Part shown: in pieces, positions 37,326 to 46,192 of the stretch
Numbering within the stretch: the first letter of the stretch is position 1
Layout: each line of letters opens with the position of its first letter
Assembly: GCF_000373765.1 (NCBI RefSeq)
Contig: NZ_KB892390.1
Coordinates: 1 to 56,414, forward strand
Source of the DNA: Legionella shakespearei DSM 23087
Lineage (GTDB): Bacteria > Pseudomonadota > Gammaproteobacteria > Legionellales > Legionellaceae
Length of the DNA stretch: 56,414 bases
Direction: 5' to 3'
Translations under genes and position numbers: made by a program
The notes under the pieces: model-generated
What the model saw: the letters and a program-made list of their open reading frames with translations, nothing else
What the model was told of the DNA's origin: nothing
The model's database searches: none

Positions 37326-39140
37326 CTATACTGTATTGCCTAAAGAATGAGCTAGCCCTTGTCTGAACTGTCCCCATTCAAGAATCCGGGCCACCTGTTG
37401 TGACGGTTTTAAATATAAAGTTCCATTACTGTTTCTACTGCCGTCTGCAGGAAAGAGTATTAATTGATTGAGCTGAGTGGCCAAAGCATAACTGTCCATA
37501 CCCAAAGCGTATAATCTATTGTAACTGTTAAATTGTTCTGGCCAGTTTCTTGCCCCCATCTGGTGAGAAAAAACCCAGGGAATGTCGCAAAAAATCAACC
37601 CATCCAAATCTTTATCTTTCAATGCATTGGCGTTACCGGCGTAAACATTGGAAGTAGCATATACAGGCACATCACCGGCATAATAATACTTTAACAAAGG
37701 CATGATTTGCCTGGCTTTGGAAGGATAAGCCAACAAGAATATCATATCAAAATCCTGCCTGCGGCTGGTGGTAAATTGCACGTTATAACCAATCACTTCT
37801 TTTAATTGCTTTTCTCTTGCCTGACTTTCTGTAATACGCAGGAACTCTTTCATGCCTTTATTCAGATCGCCATTAGCCCCATATGAAAAAGTATCAACAA
37901 CCTGTCCGCCACTTTCTTTCCATTGGTTGGCGAAGGCTTTGGTTACTTCTACGCCCCATTCATTTTGAGGGGCAATAATCAAGGCACGTTTATAGCCCTT
38001 ACTCTTTGCCTTTATCGCAACCTGAGTAGCCTCATAGGCAGGCGAGAGCCCAAACAGATACGAATTATTCTGCAGGCTTACATCAGAATCATTGAGTAAC
38101 AAAGTCGGGACAGGATGCTCCATTGCGGCAATTGTAGCTACATGACTTTTGGTTAATGGGCCAACTACATATTCGGCCCCATCTTTAATGGCCTGGAGAT
38201 AATTCTCACTGATATCGCCTTTGTTTGTATCATAGGTCTTAATTTCTGTATCTGAGCTGCCATTTGTTTTATATGCTGCCATAAATCCTTCTCGTATGGC
38301 ATTACCAGGCCCAGAAAGGCCGCCACTTAAGGGAAGCAAGAGCGCTATTTTTTTGGGCTTTGCAAACATCTTGTTGATGATACTGTCTAAAGGATTAGGT
38401 AAAATCTGATTTGCCGGGTGATTGGCAAATTGCGATTGCCATTGATCCAGTGCTGCGAGCAATGACTGGGAGTTATCATGATATTTGCGGGAAATAATCG
38501 CTAATTGTACCCAACCCGATAATTCAGGCTTATTTGTGTTTTCCACGGCAATTGTATTTAACTCTGGTGTAGGTAAATTGATTAAAGTAAGCCATAAAGT
38601 CCTTCTGTTTTTCATTTGGCTTTCTTCGTCAACCAGCAGAGGTTCTAATTTAATTCGTTCCAGCACCGAAAAGGTAATATTGTCCGTCAGACGATAAGAC
38701 TGTGCCAATAGTTCATGATATTGAATCCGGGAGTGGGGAGGTAGTTGCGCAACCTCTTTAATTAAAGCCAATTTTGCCAAGGCCTCTTTAGGGTTATTAC
38801 GTAATACGCCTATTTGGGCTAACAATAAATTTTTTTCATCTGCCTGAGCATCAGATAAATCACTGGTCTGTGCTAAAATGGCTGAACCTTGGCGCCATTG
38901 TCCTTCCGAAATCACCCGGCCTGCGGCTAAAATTAATGAATTTTGTTGTTCCGCGCCATCCTGTTTTTTAGCCAAAGCAAGATAAGTTGCCGTAGGTAAG
39001 GGATAAGGATTGGTTGCTTTCTTTTTAACGGGAGCCAAAGCAACAGGTTCAGATGAATTAACTGCTGTGGTGCACTGGCAAAGAAAAAGGCTGGAGGCCA
39101 GCAAAAACAAGACGCGAAATTTAATTATTTTTATTAACAT
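37326..39140 (-). CDS. lpoA: Penicillin-binding protein activator LpoA
   Basis: 604-aa outer-membrane lipoprotein that activates the class A peptidoglycan synthase PBP1A. The signal peptide ends with the lipobox LCQC (MLIKIIKFRVLFLLASSLFLCQC). The N-terminal half is TPR-like helices. The C-terminal half has the periplasmic-binding fold (KIALLLPLSGGLSGPGNAIREGF, YVVGPLTK, AQLNQLILFP). The ATG at 39140 was preferred because an upstream in-frame ATG lies inside the divergent rsmI gene. First gene of the lpoA-yraN-diaA-dolP cluster. Confidence 0.92.
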   Translation of the reverse strand: MLIKIIKFRVLFLLASSLFLCQCTTAVNSSEPVALAPVKKKATNPYPLPTATYLALAKKQDGAEQQNSLILAAGRVISEGQWRQGSAILAQTSDLSDAQADEKNLLLAQIGVLRNNPKEALAKLALIKEVAQLPPHSRIQYHELLAQSYRLTDNITFSVLERIKLEPLLVDEESQMKNRRTLWLTLINLPTPELNTIAVENTNKPELSGWVQLAIISRKYHDNSQSLLAALDQWQSQFANHPANQILPNPLDSIINKMFAKPKKIALLLPLSGGLSGPGNAIREGFMAAYKTNGSSDTEIKTYDTNKGDISENYLQAIKDGAEYVVGPLTKSHVATIAAMEHPVPTLLLNDSDVSLQNNSYLFGLSPAYEATQVAIKAKSKGYKRALIIAPQNEWGVEVTKAFANQWKESGGQVVDTFSYGANGDLNKGMKEFLRITESQAREKQLKEVIGYNVQFTTSRRQDFDMIFLLAYPSKARQIMPLLKYYYAGDVPVYATSNVYAGNANALKDKDLDGLIFCDIPWVFSHQMGARNWPEQFNSYNRLYALGMDSYALATQLNQLILFPADGSRNSNGTLYLKPSQQVARILEWGQFRQGLAHSLGNTV

Positions 39141-39180
39141 GTGAATTCGCCATTTACGCAATAACGCAAGAGGATAAACT

Positions 39181-40035
39181 ATGACAAACTCACTAGCAAC
39201 AGGCATAGGAACTCTCTATATCGTTGCGACACCAATAGGGAATAAGGATGACATCACTTTAAGGGCTTTGGCTACGTTAAAATCTGTTGATATGATTCTC
39301 GCTGAAGACACCCGTCACTCCTTGCAATTATTGACTGCTTTGGGAATTAAAAACAATTTAAGCTCTCTTCATGCACACAATGAAGGAGATAAAAGCAAGC
39401 ACATCATTGAACAAATTCTGGCTGGAAAATCCATAGCCTTAATCAGTGACGCTGGCACACCATTGATCAGCGATCCGGGATTTCCTCTGGTCAAGCTTGC
39501 CAGAATGAACCAGATTCCTGTTGTTCCTATCCCGGGAGCCAGCGCTTTAATTACGGCCTTAAGTGCCGCAGGAGTACCTTGTGACTCATTTATTTTTTCG
39601 GGTTTCCTTCCTGCCAAACACGCTGCGCGAAAAAGCAAACTGACCTCTTTGCAAGAACAATCACACACTTTGGTTTTTTATGAATCCACACACCGGATTG
39701 TTGAATGCCTTGATGATGTTGCTGAGGTTTATGGATCAGACTGCCACATTGTTTTGGCAAAAGAATTGACCAAAACTTTTGAACGTTTTATTTCCGGAAC
39801 CGTATCTGAGGTTAAAGACTGGTTACTCTCCGATCCCGGACATATTAAGGGAGAATTTGTTTTAATAATCCCGCCATGCTCCGATCCTGTGGATAAAAAT
39901 CCTCATACAGAACTGCTCTCCATTTTGTTGCAGGAGTTGCCTTTGAAACAAGCCGTTTCTTTGGCCTGTAAAATAACAAATGGGAACAAAAACGACCTTT
40001 ATGAGGCTGCTTTAAGACTAAAAGCTGCTTTATGA
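39181..40035 (+). CDS. rsmI: 16S rRNA 2'-O-ribose C1402 methyltransferase
   Basis: 284 aa. RsmI methylates the ribose of C1402 in the ribosomal decoding centre. Recognised by LYIVATPIGNKDDITLRAL, EDTRH, SDAGTPLISDPG (the SAM-binding strand) and the GASALITALSAAG loop. It has the normal length. Divergent from lpoA with 40 bases between start codons, as in E. coli. Confidence 0.96.
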   Translation: MTNSLATGIGTLYIVATPIGNKDDITLRALATLKSVDMILAEDTRHSLQLLTALGIKNNLSSLHAHNEGDKSKHIIEQILAGKSIALISDAGTPLISDPGFPLVKLARMNQIPVVPIPGASALITALSAAGVPCDSFIFSGFLPAKHAARKSKLTSLQEQSHTLVFYESTHRIVECLDDVAEVYGSDCHIVLAKELTKTFERFISGTVSEVKDWLLSDPGHIKGEFVLIIPPCSDPVDKNPHTELLSILLQELPLKQAVSLACKITNGNKNDLYEAALRLKAAL

Positions 40036-40139
40036 GCAAAATTGTCCTCTAATCACTTTTTTATGTCCCCTGAAGCCAAGCAAAACCTGGTAAATATCCT
40101 ATATATTGTATATATGTTAGTCAAAATAGGGATTTGATT

Positions 40140-41240
40140 ATGAGCTTGGTGAAAAAGTACTGTTTTTTGATGGCGTATTTACTGGTTTTGATGCCCATAT
40201 TTGCTTTGCAATTGGGAGGATGGCTTAGCTTTATCCCCTTTATGATAGTATTTGCCCTGGTACCTCTAATCGATGCATTTATCCGTGATACGCTTAATCC
40301 ATCCAAGGAACAGGAATCAGTTCTCATTAAAGATAATTTTTTCAAATACATCACTTATGCTTATGTCCCGATGCAACTGGCATTAATTGCTTATGGCGCT
40401 TATGTTGTCAGTACTCATTCCCTGTCATGGAATGAATGGCTTGGTTTTACCATGTCTATAGGGCTGGTAACTGGCGGTGTAGGAATTAATTTGTCGCATG
40501 AAATGATGCATAAAAACAGTAAACTCCAGCAATTTCTAAGTAAAACATTGCTGGTCAGTGTGTGTTATGGCCATTTTCTCATAGAGCATGTTAAAGGACA
40601 CCATGTCCGCGTAGCTACACCGGAAGATCCTGCAACAGCGCAATTAGGTGAAAGCCTTTATGATTTTTTGCCTAAAACAATAACAGGCTCTTTTAAATCT
40701 GCCTGGCATCTTGAAACGAAACGCTTACATCGCAAAGGTATCTCTCTGTTGAATATACGCAATCATTTCTGGTGGATTATCACTGTTCCTGTGGCTATAG
40801 CATCACTTTGTTTTATTTTGGGCGGCTTAAATGCTTTAGGTTTTTTCCTGTTGCAATCTTTGGTCGCTATATTGACGCTGGAAATAGTCAATTATATTGA
40901 ACACTATGGCCTTGAAAGAAGAAAACTGCCCAATGGGGAATATGAAAAAGTGAATCCTTACCATTCATGGAATGCCAATCATTGGTTAAGTAATAGCATC
41001 CTCTTTCATTTACAGCGCCATTCAGATCACCATACTTACGGCGCACGGCCTTATCAGGTGTTACGGCATATGGACCAAAGCCCTCAGCTCCCGTCCGGTT
41101 ATCTGGGAATGATGGTTCTGGCTTTGTTTCCTCCCTTATGGAAAGCGGTAATGGATAAGCGCGTAATTGAATACAGAAAGCGTCTGAAAGCAATGCAAGA
41201 ATACCAGCACCATTGTGAAAAGGAAGCAGTGGCCGTGTAA
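40140..41240 (+). CDS. alkB: Alkane 1-monooxygenase (AlkB-type) integral membrane desaturase
   Basis: 366 aa with about six membrane segments. The three histidine clusters of the di-iron enzymes are present: SHEMMHK, EHVKGHHV and LQRHSDHH, plus the AlkB signature NYIEHYGLERR. It would hydroxylate medium-chain alkanes or related fatty-acid tails using rubredoxin. No rubredoxin or alkane gene is adjacent, so the natural substrate is uncertain. The ATG at 40140 is behind AGGGATT. It lies beside the legP-like gene. Confidence 0.86.
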   Translation: MSLVKKYCFLMAYLLVLMPIFALQLGGWLSFIPFMIVFALVPLIDAFIRDTLNPSKEQESVLIKDNFFKYITYAYVPMQLALIAYGAYVVSTHSLSWNEWLGFTMSIGLVTGGVGINLSHEMMHKNSKLQQFLSKTLLVSVCYGHFLIEHVKGHHVRVATPEDPATAQLGESLYDFLPKTITGSFKSAWHLETKRLHRKGISLLNIRNHFWWIITVPVAIASLCFILGGLNALGFFLLQSLVAILTLEIVNYIEHYGLERRKLPNGEYEKVNPYHSWNANHWLSNSILFHLQRHSDHHTYGARPYQVLRHMDQSPQLPSGYLGMMVLALFPPLWKAVMDKRVIEYRKRLKAMQEYQHHCEKEAVAV

Positions 41241-41316
41241 TCATTGAGAAATGATATACGGCTCATACTCTTTATAATTCGCCATAGAAATTTTATCAGT
41301 CTTTTTATACACTCTT

Positions 41317-41356
41317 TTTTCTAATGACATTTTTTGAAACATAGGTCATTAGAAAA
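41317..41356. promoter_or_regulatory. Perfect inverted repeat upstream of the astacin gene
   Basis: TTTTCTAATGAC (41317-41328) and its exact complement GTCATTAGAAAA (41345-41356), separated by 16 bases, 37 bases before the start codon of the astacin protease gene. This could be an operator for a dimeric regulator or an RNA stem-loop; no U-run follows. Confidence 0.6.
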
Positions 41357-41392
41357 GGACTGTCAGTTTTTTCTAAAATTAAGGATTTTTCA

Positions 41393-42193
41393 ATGAAAAC
41401 AGCTTTAAAAACTGCGGGATTGCTTTATTCTGCATTATTTTTATCTTCTTCCAATGCAACAACCTTGGGCCATGTCACTGTAGCAGATCCGGTAATGGGA
41501 AGCCGTACGGTAGTCTATGAACAAATGGATGAATTTGCGGTTGCAGAGGGCGATATTATCATTGGAAAGGTAGCAAACCTGAATAACCCAGGGGCTGTAA
41601 TTACCCCCAAAGTAGGTGGTACACGCTGGCCTAATGGTGTTGTTCCTTACGAGGTGTCTGAAGATTTACCTTTTATCAATAAATTAGCTATATATCAGGC
41701 CATAGATCATTGGCAAAAGCACAGTAATATAGAGTTTGTTGAATTGAATTCAAAAAATCGCTATGACCATCGTGATTATATTTCGTTTATTCATGCGGAA
41801 GGAACAACTTGTGCTTCTTATGTAGGAAGAAAAGGGGGCATGCAAGAAATCAATCTGGCACCACGCTGTACTACAATGAATACAGTTCATGAAATAGGAC
41901 ATGCTCTGGGCTTATGGCATGAACAATCAAGAGCAGACAGAAACTCTTTCGTTCGTATTGCCTGGGAAAATATAGAGGAAGATCATAAGCATAATTTTGA
42001 TCAACACCTGACGGATGGTAAAGATTTTGGTGAGTATGATTTCAAATCCATAATGCATTACGGTCAGTATGCTTTTTCCAGGAATGGCGAAAAGACCATT
42101 ATTCCTTTGGTTGAAGGTGTAGAAATAGGACAGCGTGTGCAATTAAGTGAAAAGGATATCGCTGCGATCAGGGCAATGTATCCTGAAACTTAG
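41393..42193 (+). CDS. legP: LegP-like astacin family zinc metalloprotease, Dot/Icm effector family
   Basis: 266 aa. An N-terminal hydrophobic stretch (MKTALKTAGLLYSALFLSSS) reads as a signal peptide. The astacin signature HEIGHALGLWHE spans residues 166-177, followed by the RADR segment. The Met-turn SIMHYG has M221. I recognise it as the L. pneumophila effector LegP (Lpg2999). Astacins hydrolyse proteins with zinc. The LegP protein is reported translocated by the Dot/Icm system even though it has a secretion-signal-like N-terminus. Flanking genes are alkB and a 623-aa effector candidate. Confidence 0.88.
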   Translation: MKTALKTAGLLYSALFLSSSNATTLGHVTVADPVMGSRTVVYEQMDEFAVAEGDIIIGKVANLNNPGAVITPKVGGTRWPNGVVPYEVSEDLPFINKLAIYQAIDHWQKHSNIEFVELNSKNRYDHRDYISFIHAEGTTCASYVGRKGGMQEINLAPRCTTMNTVHEIGHALGLWHEQSRADRNSFVRIAWENIEEDHKHNFDQHLTDGKDFGEYDFKSIMHYGQYAFSRNGEKTIIPLVEGVEIGQRVQLSEKDIAAIRAMYPET

Positions 42194-42210
42194 TAAAAAC
42201 CTGCAGTCAG

Positions 42211-42267
42211 CATTGTGCCAGCATCTGAAGATCCTTCGCGCAAAAAGACGCGTTCAGGACGACGTAG
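42211..42267. repeat. Family C repeat, right half only
   Basis: CATTGTGCCAGCATCTGAAG then GATCCTTCGCG and AAAGACGCGTTCAGGACGAC. Left arm absent. Confidence 0.75.
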
Positions 42268-42290
42268 AATCAGGGGCGTGGTACGGCGTC

Positions 42291-42366
42291 GTAGCCCGTA
42301 TTAGCGAAGCGTAATACGGGAAAGTATCACTTCGATCCTGTATTACGCTCCGCTAATACAGGCTAC
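42291..42366. repeat. Family B inverted pair
   Basis: GTAGCCCGTATTAGCGAAGC ... GCTCCGCTAATACAGGCTAC, same architecture as 27222-27297, in the gap between the convergent legP-like gene and the next gene. Confidence 0.85.
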
Positions 42367-42403
42367 AAACTATCGCGCTTCCTCAGCCCGAACTCACGTT
42401 ATT

Positions 42404-42457
42404 TAAAGGAATCCGAGCCGCGACCGTGAGGGAGCGGAACAGTTGGGTGCACAAATG
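42404..42457. repeat. Family D repeat, left half only
   Basis: TTAAAGGAATCCGAGCCGCG, ACCGTGAGGGAGCGGAACAG, without the right arm. It directly follows an I-type end (CAGCCCGAACTCACGTTA), the same junction as at 17410-17440. Confidence 0.75.
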
Positions 42458-42476
42458 TTTACGATGTAATCAAGGT

Positions 42477-44348
42477 TCAACAAGCACATGGTAACAATCT
42501 TGCATCATCTTCCGGAGCGCACAGAGCTAACTGCTTGGTAGCAAGATTATCTGAATGCTGGCTGTGTGCATGATAAATCTCATAACCCACGTACATTGCT
42601 GTTAATACCAGTGCTGCCGGCCAGCAAATAGCAAAAGTAGTGATTAATATAATGGGCATCACTGTATTTTTTACCATAGTAAAAATAAAATCATTGCGCG
42701 CATATTCATATTCTTTCAGAGCTACATCGTATTCTCTCAGAGAGACAGGAAGATCTTTTTTAGTTAACTGAGCATGCTCCAGATAAAGTTCCTTTTCTTT
42801 GTACTTGGAGTAAGCATCGGTAGAAAGATACATCGCTACCGCAACCGTACATACAAAGAAAGAAGCAAGAACCAGTAAAGGAGGACTCACCAGCGTTGCA
42901 GCAGTGAAACCCATTGCCAATAATACAGCTGCGGCAGCAACAAAATAAAAAGTGGATTGATTGGTCTGCCAGTTAATTTCCAATTCAACAAGTTGCTTGT
43001 CCAGCATTTCGATGTGTAAGCGACGTTGCTCACTGGTCATCTTGCCAAACAGGTCAGGATTATTGTAATCGTTCCTTTCCTGCAGGTATTGCGCTTTTTT
43101 AGTCAAATATTCCTGTTCTGCCAAATGGCATTTATACAAGGTCATGCACACATCAAAGGTTAAAAAGACAGAAGTGATGTATCCAGCGACAGGAGCAGAA
43201 ATATTAAATAAATAATTAAAATTGCATAAGCCATTAACCGTTGCCCACACCAGGTCATTGGCAAAATTACAGTGCCTTTTATAAAACTCCTGTTTAAAGC
43301 GGTCATAGGCAGTAGTCACTTCAGGGACATGCTGTGTATATGCAGTAATGTAATCATTGACTTCCTGAGCAGATAATCGCACCGATTGCACTTTATTCAT
43401 TCTCTTGAGCAAATTAGTTTTAAATGCATTGTATTTCTCGATATTCAAGCGTTCTATCGTGCCATTTCGTGGAACATAATATAATTCCAGTTCATTGCTT
43501 TCCTCATTTTGAATCAGGATGTAAGAATTACGATATGCTTCAATTGATGCAGCCCCAGGCAAATAGTCCAGTTTACTTAGGTCACAACCATTTACAGCAC
43601 CTTGTTCTAATTCCGTTGGGAAAAAAGTATGTTTAATCAATAGCCCGGCATCAATAACAAAGCGGGCAAGGAAGAAGCCAACACTTAAATAATTGAATAC
43701 TCCTACAGGTGCCTGCAAGACCGATACTATTTTATCCACATCTATATGTGTACCAAGAAGCGCTTCCAGTTTATCTATAATTTCAAGCTCTTTGGCTAAG
43801 GTAAAACCAGTGGTCAAAGTCAGGCGGCAAAAGGTTGCGTAAATACGGCATAAATTGGCGTAAGCTACATAATCCCTGACTTTGGATATATGAAGGGGGG
43901 AGGTAAACAGATTATTAAATCCGCCAATAAAAGAATGATACAAAGAATCGATAAAGGGCTCATCAGGATCATTTTGTTTCTTTATACCGTTCAAACGATC
44001 TTTAATACGTAATTTTGATTTAGCGTATTCTTTTTCCTTTGCCGCCTGAAAATCATTAGCACTTTGTGAATAAGCTCTGTGGTAAGCCTCAAGCAGCGAA
44101 GCGCAGTAGTAGCAATACAACCAAAATGCTTCTTTATTTTCATCATCCTGTTTTTGTAATATGTCAAATAGTTCTGTAAATTCAGTTTCGATATTTTTTT
44201 GATTTTCTAAAAGAAAGGAATATCCAGTGGTTGCTGCTCGGTCATCCGCCATTTTAACTTTGTCTTCTTTACTCTTAACAGAAGAAATTTGAGCAAAAAA
44301 TTGATGTTTATCACGACGAAAGGCTGCTGTTTGACTTGCATATTCCAT
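42477..44348 (-). CDS. Predicted multi-pass membrane effector, Lpg3000-like
   Basis: 623 aa, no N-terminal signal peptide. I recognise the genomic neighbour as the Lpg3000-type effector candidate next to legP, by position and layout; sequence identity was not tested. Helical cytoplasmic N-terminus (residues 1-220) is followed by hydrophobic segments: VGFFLARFVIDAGLLI, VAGYITSVFLTFDVCMTL, FVAAAAVLLAMGFTAATLV, LLVLASFFVCTVAVAMYL and IILITTFAICWPAALVLTAM. A charged helix lies between (EREL-type KKDLPVSLREYDVALKEYEYARNDF). It may insert in a host membrane. The start at 44348 lacks a strong ribosome site. Confidence 0.72.
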   Translation of the reverse strand: MEYASQTAAFRRDKHQFFAQISSVKSKEDKVKMADDRAATTGYSFLLENQKNIETEFTELFDILQKQDDENKEAFWLYCYYCASLLEAYHRAYSQSANDFQAAKEKEYAKSKLRIKDRLNGIKKQNDPDEPFIDSLYHSFIGGFNNLFTSPLHISKVRDYVAYANLCRIYATFCRLTLTTGFTLAKELEIIDKLEALLGTHIDVDKIVSVLQAPVGVFNYLSVGFFLARFVIDAGLLIKHTFFPTELEQGAVNGCDLSKLDYLPGAASIEAYRNSYILIQNEESNELELYYVPRNGTIERLNIEKYNAFKTNLLKRMNKVQSVRLSAQEVNDYITAYTQHVPEVTTAYDRFKQEFYKRHCNFANDLVWATVNGLCNFNYLFNISAPVAGYITSVFLTFDVCMTLYKCHLAEQEYLTKKAQYLQERNDYNNPDLFGKMTSEQRRLHIEMLDKQLVELEINWQTNQSTFYFVAAAAVLLAMGFTAATLVSPPLLVLASFFVCTVAVAMYLSTDAYSKYKEKELYLEHAQLTKKDLPVSLREYDVALKEYEYARNDFIFTMVKNTVMPIILITTFAICWPAALVLTAMYVGYEIYHAHSQHSDNLATKQLALCAPEDDARLLPCAC

Positions 44349-44474
44349 AATTACAACTCACAAAAAATGAACAGGAAGTTTTATTTGTAGTACGTTATCA
44401 TTTGATTTTGAATTTGACAAGATATATTGCTTTCTTTTTTTACATATTGAACAGAGGGGTAAGTTCCTGAAATC

Positions 44475-44787
44475 ACTGCCATCAAGTTAACGTGAGTTAT
44501 GGATAAGAAAGTTGTTTGAGCCAGTCGTTACTTCGATGCCGTTCGGGCTGAGGAAGCGCGATAGCGCTGTCTCGAAGCCTTGGCATGGTGCTAAGGCTTC
44601 GAGACGAGGCTACCGCCTCTCCTCAGCCCGAACGGCATCGAAGTAACGACTGGATAAAACAAGCTTCTTATCCGAAAATCACGTTAAGTTAAGGAGTTCC
44701 GCCGTCCCGCGGCTTGTCCGCGGGATCCAGGGATCTACGCTCGGACAAGCCGCGGGACGGCGGAGTAGCGCTTAACTTAATGGCAGT
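44475..44787. mobile_element. Composite MITE-like element containing I and E palindromes
   Basis: Its ends ACTGCCATCAAGTTAA and TTAACTTAATGGCAGT match the ends of the 5089-5226 element with one change. Inside lie a complete I palindrome (44489-44685; arms AACGTGAGTTATGGATAAG, and AGTCGTTACTTCGATG) and an E core (44697-44765). I found no clear flanking direct repeat. No coding capacity. Confidence 0.75.
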
Positions 44788-44807
44788 GGTTCCTAGGGTA
44801 GGTGATC

Positions 44808-44837
44808 TCGTATTACGCTTCACTAAAACGGGTTACA
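44808..44837. repeat. Family B repeat, degenerate
   Basis: TCTCGTATTACGCTTCACTAAAACGGGTTACAG; a decayed B hairpin just beyond the end of mnmE. Confidence 0.5.
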
Positions 44838-44851
44838 GCTACAGGAAAATG

Positions 44852-46192
44852 CTATTTTCCAATACAAAAACTTGAAAAGATCTTTCCTAATAAATCATCA
44901 GAGGTAAATTCACCTGTAATCTCGCAAAGTACCTGATGAGCCAAACGCAGATCTTCTGCTAAAAGTTCACCAGCCCTGTGTTCTGCTAATTGGGTTTGAC
45001 CTGTAATTAACAGATGTTTTGCCTCGTCTAAAGCCTGTAAATGTCTCCGGCGCGCCAAAAACTGCCCTTCATTCGGCTGATAACCTACTAATTGTTTTAT
45101 CGTGGATTTAAGCTCAGTAATTCCCAAACCGGATTTTGCCGAAACATAGACATTATGATGTTCTGCTTTCGCAGGAAGATTTAAAGTATCAATTTTATTA
45201 AAGACAGTAATGATAGGAACCTCATCGGGTAATGCTTCCCTTATTTCTTTAGTTAAACTATTTTGTTGCTCTGGCTCATTCACATCAACAACCAGCAAAA
45301 CACAATCAGCATGGTTCAATTCAAGCCATGCTCTCCTGATGCCTTCTTTTTCCACAGGATCATCACTTTCACGTAATCCGGCTGTATCAATGATGTGCAA
45401 AGGAATATCATCAAGTAAAATATGTTCGCGCATTACATCACGGGTGGTGCCGGCTATTTCAGTGACGATGGCTATTTCTTTACCCGCAAGATTGTTGATT
45501 AAGGTAGATTTACCTGCATTAGGCCTGCCAGCAATCACTAAAGACAGTCCTTCACGCAAAAGCACACCCTGATTAGCCTGAGCCCTGATTTCGTTTAGCT
45601 TGTCGAGAATAGCTTGCAGTAAATGGGCTACTTTCCCATCATTTAAAAAATCGATTTCTTCTTCAGGAAAATCTATGGCTGCTTCTACATAGAGGCGTAA
45701 ATAAATCAACTCTTCATTCAGCTGATTGATTTTGGCAGAGAAATCACCCTGCAAAGATCTTAGCGCCATCCGGGCTGCCGTTTGAGAGCTGGAATTAATT
45801 AAATCTGCAATGGCTTCAGCCTGGGTTAAATCAATTTTATCATTAAGAAACGCCCGTTCGGAAAACTCTCCTGGACGTGCTAATCGAGCGCCTAAAGCGA
45901 CACATTCCCTGGTTAATATATCGAGGACAACAGGGGAACCATGCCCCTGAATCTCAATGACATCTTCCCCAGTAAACGAGTGAGGTGCTTTAAAATAAAG
46001 CATTAACCCCTGATCAATGAGTTCTTTATCTGCATTGTAAAAACTGCAATAAGATGCAACACGTGGCTTCAATTCTTTTTGGCAATTCAGTTCAAAAGCT
46101 ATTGCATAAGCTTTAGGCCCTGATATTCGGATAATGCCTACCCCACCTCTTCCTGGTGGGGTAGCTATGGCGACTATAGTATCTTCAGACAT
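44852..46192 (-). CDS. mnmE: tRNA uridine-34 modification GTPase MnmE
   Basis: 446 aa. With MnmG it adds a carboxymethylaminomethyl group to U34 of certain tRNAs. An N-terminal folate-binding domain ([15 protein letters not shown]) is followed by a helical domain and an inserted G domain with GRPNAGKST (222-230), DTAGLRES and FNKID. The C-terminal CIGK (443-446) carries the catalytic cysteine. It directly follows yidC (no intergenic space). Confidence 0.97.
   Translation of the reverse strand: MSEDTIVAIATPPGRGGVGIIRISGPKAYAIAFELNCQKELKPRVASYCSFYNADKELIDQGLMLYFKAPHSFTGEDVIEIQGHGSPVVLDILTRECVALGARLARPGEFSERAFLNDKIDLTQAEAIADLINSSSQTAARMALRSLQGDFSAKINQLNEELIYLRLYVEAAIDFPEEEIDFLNDGKVAHLLQAILDKLNEIRAQANQGVLLREGLSLVIAGRPNAGKSTLINNLAGKEIAIVTEIAGTTRDVMREHILLDDIPLHIIDTAGLRESDDPVEKEGIRRAWLELNHADCVLLVVDVNEPEQQNSLTKEIREALPDEVPIITVFNKIDTLNLPAKAEHHNVYVSAKSGLGITELKSTIKQLVGYQPNEGQFLARRRHLQALDEAKHLLITGQTQLAEHRAGELLAEDLRLAHQVLCEITGEFTSDDLLGKIFSSFCIGK

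Larger units (their letters stand above)
44349..44851. other. Gene-free spacer with composite repeat element
   Basis: 503 bases. It holds an AT-rich likely promoter zone for the leftward effector-like gene, a composite terminal-inverted-repeat element (44475-44787) and a degenerate B copy (44808-44837). Confidence 0.65.

Noticed and set aside
40888..41244. 118-aa minus-strand frame inside alkB
   Set aside because: Antisense shadow of the histidine-rich part of the desaturase gene.
44465..44795. GTTCCT on both sides of the composite element as a target duplication
   Set aside because: The left copy is six bases away from the element end while the right is one base away, so it is not a duplication flanking the ends.
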